Below are positions 22,305 to 27,806 of a stretch of 27,806 bases of DNA, in pieces. Origin of the DNA: a virus; IMG/VR virus record IMGVR_UViG_3300007609_000075, positions 1 to 27,806 of that record. One strand, 5' to 3'. How positions within the stretch are numbered: the first letter of the stretch is position 1; each line of letters opens with the position of its first letter. Position numbers and translations under genes: made by a program. The notes below the pieces were generated by a model. The model saw only the letters and a program-made list of their open reading frames with translations. It ran no database searches and was not told the DNA's origin.

Positions 22305-24070
22305 TATGCGAAACTTCTCCTTTGTTGTTGTCTCATCTGCTCTTGAACCATTCTAGCTATCTCATCTTTATGTACCGCAAGTTGTGATAGGAAAGATTCG
22401 CGCTCTTGTTCCGTTGCGCCACTACCTAAATTGACCGTTGGGTTGTAGTTGATTGCTACTTGACCGCCTTGAACACCAGAAACAGGTGAAACTTGACCAG
22501 ATATACCTGATGAAGCCGTTTGGTTCGGGTTGTTCTGAGTGCTAATGGTCTGAGTTGTTGCAATAAGGTCATTCGTAACCCTTGTTGTCTTTAAACTTGC
22601 TTCAAAATTCTTAGCCCATTCAAAACCTGTTAGCTTGGAGATAAAACCCATCAATTGCTGCATAGGGTATAAAATAGAATCCCACATAGCGTTTCCAACA
22701 GCTTTTATACCTGCCAATAAACCATTCTGTCCGAACGCTTCGGTTATTCTGCTCCAATGCTCTCGTATGGACATAAAAGCATTGACAATCCATCCAACGG
22801 GTCCCATCAGAAGCATCATGGATGCTCCGAACTCTTTCCATTTGTAGATTGCTATTCCTACGTATGCAACTAGAGCGGTAATAGCGACAATCACTACTCC
22901 TATCGGATTGGCTAACATCATAGCGTTTAAAGCAGCCCATGCCGTTGTAGCAGATCCGAGAGATGGAACTAAAGTCGTTACAATAGCGGTTGACATTACC
23001 CAAAATCCCTTTATGGATTGCCAGACTCCAAGTGTAAGCAGTTTCAAACTAAGCAATGAAACACGAACTGCTTTATTCCAAAAAATGAACTTTAGTATGT
23101 CTAAAGTTTTAGCTGATGTTCCTGCTACAATAGCTGTATTTAGCAGGAACTGAGCTGTTGCAAAAGCAAAAGCTGTTGCAGTAACAACCGTAAACACAGC
23201 AACCAATCCCATCACCGCTTTCGTTATGAATTGGTGTGATTTGAACCAATCCGCCATGCTTCGCAAATGAGGTATCAGCCATTCCCCGAAAATCTTTAAA
23301 GTAGGTAGTAAAGACTCACCAAATACAGCAGCAAAACGAGCTACTTCATCAGTCAGTCTCACCCAAAGACCTTCACCTGTGCTTGCTAGTTTTCCAAGTC
23401 CGTTCTCAAACCTTCCACCCGCATCTGTTGATTGCTCTAACGCTTTCTGTAATAGCGTAAACGTGATTTCACCATCCTCTGCCATTTGAAACACATCTGC
23501 TTGCGCTCCTAATATATCTTGAAGAATACTTACAATAGGAACACCAGCGTTAATCAACTGACGAAGGTCACGGGTCATCATCTTACCCTCCTGACGAGCT
23601 TGACCATAGGCAACAATAGCATTATCCAATTGTCCATTGGTCAATGCTGTAATATCACCAAGCATCTTAACTGAATCCGTTGCTTCTTTAGCCGAACTAC
23701 CATAACCAATCATCATTGTAGTAACTTTCGCTACTTCTGACAATTGTAATGGTGTATCAGCAGCTAAACGGATAAGCTCGTTGTACGTCCTAGTTCCCTC
23801 TTGATTTGAACCAGTCAACGCAATCATGCTAACCCTTAAACGTTCGTAGTTAGCAGCCATCTTCAACGGATAGGCTAATGCAGCAGCCCCTGCCGCAGCA
23901 GCCATCCCCGAATCAAACATCTGCTCCCTTGCAGCAGCAGCCCTCTTCTGAGCTTTCGCTTGCATCTGACCCATAGCGGTGTTAGCCCTATTGGTAGCAG
24001 CAGAAACGACATTCGACATCTTATCGACTGCCGTAAGTAAAAGCGTTAAACGAAGATTCTTATCAGCCAT
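22304..24070 (-). CDS. Tape measure protein
   Basis: A 588-residue tail tape measure. The N-terminus has a helix with NVVSAATNRANTAMGQMQAKAQKRAAAAREQMF, then a TP901/PhageMin-type core (YERLRVSMIALTGSNQ, SEVAKVTTMMIGYGSSAKEATDSVKMLGDITALTNG). Hydrophobic spans lie near residues 283-318, 340-372, 385-410 and 415-432, usual in tape measures that insert into the inner membrane. At about 0.15 nm per residue the tail would be roughly 85-90 nm, if uncut. The ATG overlaps the stop of the chaperone frameshift extension by eight bases, the normal position for this gene after the E/E'-type pair. Confidence 0.9.
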   Translation of the reverse strand: MADKNLRLTLLLTAVDKMSNVVSAATNRANTAMGQMQAKAQKRAAAAREQMFDSGMAAAAGAAALAYPLKMAANYERLRVSMIALTGSNQEGTRTYNELIRLAADTPLQLSEVAKVTTMMIGYGSSAKEATDSVKMLGDITALTNGQLDNAIVAYGQARQEGKMMTRDLRQLINAGVPIVSILQDILGAQADVFQMAEDGEITFTLLQKALEQSTDAGGRFENGLGKLASTGEGLWVRLTDEVARFAAVFGESLLPTLKIFGEWLIPHLRSMADWFKSHQFITKAVMGLVAVFTVVTATAFAFATAQFLLNTAIVAGTSAKTLDILKFIFWNKAVRVSLLSLKLLTLGVWQSIKGFWVMSTAIVTTLVPSLGSATTAWAALNAMMLANPIGVVIVAITALVAYVGIAIYKWKEFGASMMLLMGPVGWIVNAFMSIREHWSRITEAFGQNGLLAGIKAVGNAMWDSILYPMQQLMGFISKLTGFEWAKNFEASLKTTRVTNDLIATTQTISTQNNPNQTASSGISGQVSPVSGVQGGQVAINYNPTVNLGSGATEQERESFLSQLAVHKDEIARMVQEQMRQQQRRSFA

Positions 24071-24514
24071 TCGGTTCTGGTGGTGGAGAATTTAAGTAGT
24101 TATGCAAAGATACCGCTTCTTCGTACCAATCCCTAACCTCATCGGCAGGTCGTTCCTCTATCTCGAAAATTGAGGTCGAACTGAAATGAGCGAGGAACAT
24201 CATTTGCTCTCTAGTAAGTCCGACCCCACTAACTTTCCCTGCAAGAACATGAAGTCAGTTCCGGGCATTGATTCCAAAATATCTTCAGCAGCCAACTTCT
24301 CACCATTAAACGTGCAAGTTTCAGCTATCATAGCCGCAATCATCATATTCTGATCAACCGAATCTCCATTGGTCGCAATCTCTTGTGCCAACCTTGCTTT
24401 CTTCGCTGAGAAGAACGTCATTACAACACTCAACCCCGAATCGGGTAGTGTGAACTCCTTACTTGCTGTTTTCTCCTTTAGCAACTCTAATACTGTTTTC
24501 TTGTCTTTTTTCAT
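24063..24514 (-). CDS. Frameshifted tail assembly chaperone (GT/E+E'-like, ~150 residues)
   Basis: Read through a -1 shift at the GGGAAAG heptamer, the 104-residue chaperone is extended. After residue 94 (Lys) the -1 frame continues with 56 codons: VSGVGLTREQMMFLAHFSS, a central IFEIEERPADEVRDWYEEAV, then LHNYLNSPPPEPNG, ending at TGA 24063-24065, overlapping the tape measure start. This mirrors lambda G-GT and P2 E-E', in which the minor longer product joins the tape measure to tube subunits. The extension has no start codon of its own at the right place except internal ATGs, which supports production by frameshifting. The proportion shifted cannot be read from sequence. Confidence 0.85.
24105..24112 (-). 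promoter_or_regulatory. TATCTTTG box before the tape measure gene
   Basis: Minus strand TATCTTTGCATAACTA, ending 34 bases before the tape measure ATG. It matches TAnnTTTG and the TTTGCA of the other boxes, but lies inside the chaperone frameshift extension (Val-Ser-Leu codons), so it may be chance. No -33 TTG at 17-23 bases. Confidence 0.35.
24200..24514 (-). CDS. Tail assembly chaperone (gpG/gpE-like, unshifted)
   Basis: A 104-residue protein immediately upstream of the tape measure, the normal place for tail chaperones. It has KKTVLELLKEKTASKEFTLP, SGLSVVMTFFSAKKARLAQE, and MMIAAMIAETCTFNGEKLAAEDILE, a compact pattern of a beta segment and helices as in phage tail assembly chaperones. It coats the tape measure during tube assembly and is absent from mature virions in known systems. 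It stops at TGA 24200-24202 unless ribosomes slip at GGGAAAG (24233-24239), 10 codons before the stop. It has its own TAACTTTG box and follows a terminator, so it is probably a separate transcription unit from sheath and tube. Confidence 0.85.
   Translation of the reverse strand: MKKDKKTVLELLKEKTASKEFTLPDSGLSVVMTFFSAKKARLAQEIATNGDSVDQNMMIAAMIAETCTFNGEKLAAEDILESMPGTDFMFLQGKLVGSDLLESK
24233..24239 (-). other. -1 ribosomal slippery heptamer GGGAAAG
   Basis: On the minus strand codons CAG GGA AAG give the X XXY YYZ heptamer G GGA AAG. Both tRNAs can re-pair in the -1 frame as GGG AAA. This is the same heptamer used in lambda gene G. Its frame relation is exact: the -1 frame is open from here to TGA at 24063 and encodes the expected GT-like extension. 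Confidence 0.85.
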
Positions 24515-24551
24515 CTACTGATAGTTACGTATGGTTATGTTTAGTTTGCAC

Positions 24552-24559
24552 CAAAGTTA
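24552..24559 (-). promoter_or_regulatory. TAACTTTG -7-like box before the tail chaperone gene
   Basis: Minus strand TTAACTTTGGTGCAAAC, box ending 37 bases before the chaperone ATG. It begins only two bases after the T tract of the terminator that follows the tube gene. This terminator-promoter arrangement supports it as a true start site. The -33 region is taken up by the hairpin and shows no TTG at standard spacing. Confidence 0.58.
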
Positions 24560-24561
24560 AT

Positions 24562-24597
24562 AAAAAACCAAAGCCCCGCATGAAGCGAGGCATTTGG
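24562..24597 (-). terminator. Rho-independent terminator after the tail tube gene
   Basis: Reading the minus strand: CCAAATGCCTCGC, loop TTCAT, GCGGGGCTTTGG, then TTTTTT. The stem pairs CCAAA with TTTGG and GCCTCGC with GCGGGGC (one T-G wobble, one bulged T). The run of six T follows at once. The opposite strand has no T tract after the hairpin, so it is directed at leftward transcripts from sheath and tube. It lies 25 bases after the tube stop. Confidence 0.85.
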
Positions 24598-24622
24598 AAC
24601 AGAGAACACAGAAAAGAGACTC

Positions 24623-25141
24623 TTATATACCTAAGTTAGCTCGGAATGTTGCTAGTTTGTCAACTCCATCAATCTGATAGATGTTGTTCAATACGTCAAT
24701 CTTGTAGATTTCTTCACCGCCTATCTCCAATCGGAAATAGTCGATTTTGAACTTGGTTGTAGCTTCAACATTCTCATGCTGCTTGAAGTTACCACCAGGG
24801 ACATTCATTGGTCTGCCTCTGAAATCAGCCACATAGCTAGATTCCGAAGTTCTACCACTTGAATTATACTCTTCAAGACTTGAGCGAACTTGAAAAGTAA
24901 AGCTAGTGTAAATATCAGTTACCAACTTCTGAACGTCAGGGAGAATCGTTGTCCACATCATCTCCAATTCCATCGCTTCGATTCCCGTTGGAGTATTGAT
25001 CACTCCGAACATTCCTAAAGCGTTATGTTCCGCTTGTTTCGAGGTTACGTCAGGAAGATTTACCTCCTTGACCTTTCCTACATAGTTGTTACCCTCAAGG
25101 TAAACATTCGCGTTGGTTAATTTTCTTACGTCAGCAGCCAT
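24623..25141 (-). CDS. Tail tube protein (P2 FII-like)
   Basis: A 172-residue contractile-tail tube protein. It has RKLTNANVYLEGNNYVGKVKEVNLPDVTSKQAEHNALGMFGVINTPTGIEAMELEMMWTTI-like order of the Phage_tube family: an N-terminal strand, a loop with 'P.....E......G..G.....G...me', then a long middle and the end FKIDYFRLEIGGEEIYKIDVLNNIYQIDGVD. Hexamers of it stack to the tube that carries DNA. It starts two bases after the sheath stop and ends before the terminator, so sheath and tube form one transcript, fitting their need for equal, high amounts. Confidence 0.92.
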   Translation of the reverse strand: MAADVRKLTNANVYLEGNNYVGKVKEVNLPDVTSKQAEHNALGMFGVINTPTGIEAMELEMMWTTILPDVQKLVTDIYTSFTFQVRSSLEEYNSSGRTSESSYVADFRGRPMNVPGGNFKQHENVEATTKFKIDYFRLEIGGEEIYKIDVLNNIYQIDGVDKLATFRANLGI

Positions 25142-25142
25142 T

Positions 25143-26549
25143 TTAGCTTAGTTGTGTTAGTAGGTTGATGTCAAATGTTGACTTGAGAGTTATTCTCTCA
25201 GCAGGTACTGCGCCCGCATAAACTCGTCTGAATACGATCTTACCTGCTGCTAGGTCAACCGCAGGGTTGTCGTTAGCATCGTAGTAAACATTGGAACCGG
25301 GAAGTAACGCTCCTGCTTGAATCAAGCTGTCAATGTATGCGTTAGCCGTAGCTTTGATCGCATCAATAGTTGCTTGAACAAGTGGTCGGTCAATGTACTG
25401 AATCAATGTCTTTTCAATCGTTTCAGAAACAATATCATCCAAATACTGAACCGAGATAAAGTTGTCAGGAGCAGTATTGCTTGGGTATGCAGCACTTCGG
25501 TTTCCGTAAGTTCTATACGAACCCGCAACTTTTACAACCGAGAAAATACCTGCCGCATTAAGCAACTGAACATCTCCGCTTGCATCGTTCGGTCCCGTTC
25601 CCGCCATCGGATATTCTGGTTTCACAATCACATTGGAAACCTTATTCGATGGAGAAACCCAATACCCTTCAGTTCGTGCAATTCGTGAATTGATACCTGC
25701 CGCAACTGCTGATAGTGGATAATCAGCCAATACACCCAAGTAATCGTAATCTTGAATCCAAGGCCCACATGGAATAACTCGTGTTGAAACTGTTGCAGAT
25801 GAATTACCTGCTGTTGTTCTGTTCGAGATAAGGTCAGCCCGTGAAGTAGCGTTCTCGTCATCAATGTAGCATCTAGCTCGGAAAGTATCACATTGGCTTT
25901 CCATCTCGTTTGCTACTGCATCAATAGAACTGTACTCAGGACAAACAAAAATCTTCGGTGCGAATCCGAAACTGTCATACGCTTCATCAAACAGTTTGAA
26001 TCCTGTCTTTGGAGATGCCGTTCCAACAAAATCAGCAGCAGCTAATCCGGAAACATCAAACGTATCGTAAGTAACGTAAATCGTATCACCTTCAGCAATA
26101 TCACCTGATGGGATAATGCTTACAACTCCATATTCCGAAATAGTGTAGTCCGTTCCAGCCACAAACGTACTCCAAGGAGAACCACCGGCTACAACGGGTG
26201 TAGCCGCCTCACTCAGAACAGGAAAGTCTAAAGTAGCTTTTCCGTTAGTGATAGTTATAGCTTCTTCCGTAATGGTGGTTGAAACCGAAGATGGGTCGTA
26301 AACGTTAACTACGATTACTTTCGCAGCAGGGTCCTCTCTACGAATGTGATCCAATGACCTGTTAATGGACATTGGGTATAAATTACCTCCGAACTGCTCG
26401 TCATCTTGAGCCGAAGCGCATAATTTCATTGTATTCACATCGCCTTGAGGCGCAACACCTACAAGTCCGATAACCGCAGTCTCAACTGCTGCTGCGGGTT
26501 GGGTTAGTCCAGGTACATTGACCGTTTCGACTCCGTGAAAAAAACTCAT
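25143..26549 (-). CDS. Contractile tail sheath protein (P2 FI-like)
   Basis: A 468-residue phage sheath protein. Start FFHGVETVNVPGLTQPAAAVETAVIGLVG is the family's N-terminal pattern ('HGV...ei......p....st.vigliG'). A variable protruding domain follows, and the conserved C-terminal part has YWVSPSNKVSNVI, RTYGNRSAAYPS, DDIVSETIEKTLIQYIDRP and the ending GAVPAERITLKSTFDINLL. Sheath subunits contract to drive the tube through the envelope. A TAACTTTG box lies 23 bases upstream in a 146-base gap, making this the first gene of a sheath-tube unit. Length is typical. Confidence 0.94.
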   Translation of the reverse strand: MSFFHGVETVNVPGLTQPAAAVETAVIGLVGVAPQGDVNTMKLCASAQDDEQFGGNLYPMSINRSLDHIRREDPAAKVIVVNVYDPSSVSTTITEEAITITNGKATLDFPVLSEAATPVVAGGSPWSTFVAGTDYTISEYGVVSIIPSGDIAEGDTIYVTYDTFDVSGLAAADFVGTASPKTGFKLFDEAYDSFGFAPKIFVCPEYSSIDAVANEMESQCDTFRARCYIDDENATSRADLISNRTTAGNSSATVSTRVIPCGPWIQDYDYLGVLADYPLSAVAAGINSRIARTEGYWVSPSNKVSNVIVKPEYPMAGTGPNDASGDVQLLNAAGIFSVVKVAGSYRTYGNRSAAYPSNTAPDNFISVQYLDDIVSETIEKTLIQYIDRPLVQATIDAIKATANAYIDSLIQAGALLPGSNVYYDANDNPAVDLAAGKIVFRRVYAGAVPAERITLKSTFDINLLTQLS

Positions 26550-26572
26550 TGGCTAGTTTTATCTGTTTGATG

Positions 26573-26580
26573 CAAAGTTA
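26573..26580 (-). promoter_or_regulatory. TAACTTTG -7-like box before sheath-tube
   Basis: Minus strand TAACTTTGCATCAAAC, ending 23 bases before the sheath ATG, in the non-coding gap 26550-26695. It matches TAnnTTTG and is identical over ten bases with the boxes before capsid and gpW (TAACTTTGCA). There is no TTG at standard -33 spacing. Confidence 0.62.
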
Positions 26581-26695
26581 AGCAAGATTTTCGGAAACTA
26601 GCGAGGTGGAAAGAAAAAAGTGATAACCAAGGATATGAATCGGTTTCAATGGTTCATGTTGGGGTGTTGTAGGCAATTATTTTGCGCCTAACTTT

Positions 26696-26953
26696 TTACC
26701 GAATTTGTAAAGACATATCGCATTTCTTGCAACTGGTGTGCTTCCTTGTAGGGTTTTTTGGTTCATGTTCGCATTTTAACTGTTCGCTTTGCCCTACAAC
26801 ATCAGCTAAATCACAGTTTTTAACTAGAGCGTCAATCCTATAATATTCTGTTGCTCTTTTTAATTGCCTTTCCATGCTTACGTTTTTCCAGCCTTCTTCT
26901 ACAAGTTGATTATACAATTTGTCGGCTAGTTTTTTTACTCTATCCTCTTTCAT
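26696..26953 (-). CDS. Hypothetical protein with C-terminal Cys/His motif, 85 residues
   Basis: A helical N-terminus (VKKLADKLYNQLVEEGW, MERQLKRATEYYRIDALVKN) followed by a short metal-site-like end: KCEHEPKNPTRKHTSCKKCDMSL. Cys-x-His ... Cys-x-x-Cys gives four possible ligands for a zinc ribbon. Function unknown. It lies between the small terminase gene (48 bases downstream of its stop) and the sheath promoter region. It may act in packaging or regulation, or be a passenger gene. Codon pattern and hydrophilic sequence support coding. Confidence 0.6.
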   Translation of the reverse strand: MKEDRVKKLADKLYNQLVEEGWKNVSMERQLKRATEYYRIDALVKNCDLADVVGQSEQLKCEHEPKNPTRKHTSCKKCDMSLQIR

Positions 26954-26972
26954 GTCGTAGTTATTTATCCGT

Positions 26973-26988
26973 TAAAACTCGTGTTTTA
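26973..26988. repeat. Short inverted repeat between small terminase and the Cys-motif gene
   Basis: TAAAAC and GTTTTA flank a TCGT centre (16 bases) in the 48-base gap. It could form a weak hairpin. No T tract follows, so it is not called a terminator. Confidence 0.3.
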
Positions 26989-27001
26989 GCAGTTACAGTT
27001 A

Positions 27002-27574
27002 TTACCCAAAATCCCTTTCAACCACTTCGGTCAGTTTGTTCAATGCAAAATCAACTGCTTTGCGAATCTCGGCTTTAGCTTCCCTTCGAGACTTAGCCAT
27101 CATCACCTCATCTACACAAGCATCAGGAACACCTTGCATTGCAACTCGGACTTCTGTTGCGTAGCTAAATAGGTCTTTTCTTACTTGAGTAGCTGAAACC
27201 AAGATTTTCTCTTTTTCTTCAAATTCAATCCGAGCCAATTCAGCTTTGTAATGCTCTTGCAATTTCTTGGAAGCGGAAATATCTCTCACTTTTCCTTCCG
27301 CTTCAATCTTACCGATTAGACCTTCAGCCTCAAGATTATCCATAACACCGGAACTCTTGTTTACTCCAGGGTCATAGACAGCAGCCCACTCTTTTTTAGC
27401 TAACTGCCAATCAATACCTTTTACTCTACCCGAAGATTCATGTCGGTGAACAGCTTCAACTATCTTGTTATCTCGGATTGCTTTTCTAACGGTTGCTTCA
27501 TTGCAATCCATCATGTCAGCAAAAGCCGCAACGCTGATTACATCATCTATCCTATTCTCCTTCTTCCTTCCCAT
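27002..27574 (-). CDS. Terminase small subunit, Nu1-like
   Basis: A 190-residue protein with the Nu1 plan. The N-terminal winged helix has VISVAAFADMMDCNEATVRKAIRDNKIVEAVHR, like the excisionase/MerR-type DNA-recognition domain of lambda gpNu1. A linker follows, then the helical self-association part (LQEHYKAELARIEFEEKEKILVSATQVRKDLF), a hallmark of these proteins, and a C-terminal helix end binding the large subunit. It would recognise the packaging site. The large subunit is about 18 kb further along the same strand, unusual since the two genes are normally adjacent. The start ATG overlaps the 33-residue ORF upstream by 23 bases. Confidence 0.82.
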   Translation of the reverse strand: MGRKKENRIDDVISVAAFADMMDCNEATVRKAIRDNKIVEAVHRHESSGRVKGIDWQLAKKEWAAVYDPGVNKSSGVMDNLEAEGLIGKIEAEGKVRDISASKKLQEHYKAELARIEFEEKEKILVSATQVRKDLFSYATEVRVAMQGVPDACVDEVMMAKSRREAKAEIRKAVDFALNKLTEVVERDFG

Positions 27575-27653
27575 TGGATTCTATCTTTTCATCATCACTC
27601 AATATAAACTCCCAATCAGGGTGTATAGATATTAGGTATTCTTCGATTGACAT
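27552..27653 (-). CDS. Possible leader ORF, 33 residues
   Basis: A short acidic ORF beginning MSIEEYLISIHPDWEFILSD and ending in a Glu/Lys-rich tail, overlapping the start of the small terminase gene by 23 bases. A well-formed promoter-like sequence lies only five bases before its ATG, so the transcript start may be at or near this ATG, giving a leaderless or nearly leaderless ORF. It may be a true small gene, a translation-coupling leader, or chance. Function unknown. Confidence 0.35.
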   Translation of the reverse strand: MSIEEYLISIHPDWEFILSDDEKIESNGKEEGE

Positions 27654-27658
27654 TCAAG

Positions 27659-27687
27659 CAAATCTAAAACAATTTATGACAACTCAA
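27659..27687 (-). promoter_or_regulatory. Bacteroidota-type promoter (-33 TTG, -7 TAGATTTG) before small terminase
   Basis: Minus strand: TTG (27685-27687), an 18-base spacer, then TAGATTTG (27659-27666). This matches the flavobacterial TTG-N17-23-TAnnTTTG promoter, and is the only box in the window with both elements at standard spacing. It would start the packaging/tail block. Between here and the right edge (27688-27806) I see no complete gene; all three minus-strand frames are open from the edge to stops at or before 27750, so the end of another gene cannot be excluded. Confidence 0.65.
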
Positions 27688-27806
27688 GCACGATCAGGTT
27701 AAAATAATTCGGAAAAAGTTTTAATCGGAGAATAAGGTGTCTTACGCGGTCAAATCACGTACCACTCAAAAATCGGTCTGTTTTGTCTTTTTGCGCTTGG
27801 CTGTGC

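Noticed and set aside
22620-23003. 127-codon minus-strand ORF in another frame of the tape measure
   Set aside because: The tape measure frame is continuous and well supported. The alternative product is Cys/Arg/Ser-rich in a way typical of out-of-frame translation.
26670-26697. Possible terminator hairpin (TAGGC/GCCTA followed by ACTTTTT on the plus strand)
   Set aside because: Stem of only five pairs with an 11-base loop, and no plus-strand gene ends there. In the minus direction, where it would serve the Cys-motif gene, no T tract follows.
1-27806. CRISPR arrays, tRNAs, insertion sequences, integrase or attachment sites
   Set aside because: No regularly spaced direct repeats, cloverleaf-like sequences, transposase or recombinase motifs were seen on reading both strands, though small or diverged elements could be missed by eye.

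Overview
The window is a block of structural, packaging and accessory genes from a tailed, contractile-tail phage or prophage of a Bacteroidota host, most likely a flavobacterium-like one. The host assignment is inference. It rests on a moderate-to-low G+C look, A-rich translation starts without an AGGAGG ribosome site, repeated TAnnTTTG boxes (the Bacteroidota -7 promoter element) just upstream of genes, a signal peptide ending in 'IAQ', and protein styles common in Bacteroidota phages. No integrase, repressor, replication gene, tRNA, CRISPR array or insertion sequence is visible. No stretch longer than 300 bases lacks a gene.

Layout, in reading order. (1) Minus strand, 27653 down to 16639: a tiny ORF, terminase small subunit (Nu1-like), a Cys-motif protein, tail sheath, tail tube, a rho-independent terminator, a tail assembly chaperone with a lambda-type GGGAAAG -1 frameshift site and its extension, tape measure, baseplate spike (gpV), gpW/gp25 baseplate wedge, a fibre-like protein with an N-terminal signal peptide, two small membrane proteins, baseplate gpJ and gpI, a tail-collar fibre and a small Tfa-like protein. 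(2) Plus strand, 12915 up to 16646, converging on block 1: a small unknown protein, a GT25-like glycosyltransferase, a compact C5-cytosine-methyltransferase-like protein, then tail proteins gpU, gpX and gpD. (3) Minus strand, 12831 down to the left edge: a small membrane protein, a MazG-like protein, an accessory run (GT2 glycosyltransferase, SAM methyltransferase, a DxD glycosyltransferase-like protein, a GT7 beta-1,4-galactosyltransferase-like protein and two unknowns), a 41-residue membrane protein, terminase large subunit (gpA family), gpW connector, lambda-type portal, a fused prohead protease/scaffold/major capsid protein, a DUF2190-like decoration protein, a head-tail joining protein, a gp37-like tail terminator fused to Ig-like repeats and a lectin-like domain, and a partial gene.

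The virion plan is mosaic: a lambda/HK97-type head and packaging set with a P2/Mu-type contractile tail. The two terminase genes lie about 18 kb apart on the same strand, and gpU-gpX-gpD run opposite to all other tail genes. Many neighbouring genes overlap by ATGA or TAATG, suggesting translational coupling within a few operons. The most unusual parts are the dense glycosyltransferase/methyltransferase set, the displayed-domain fusion on a neck protein, the signal peptide on a tail-module fibre, and the repeated promoter-like boxes that divide the structural genes into units.
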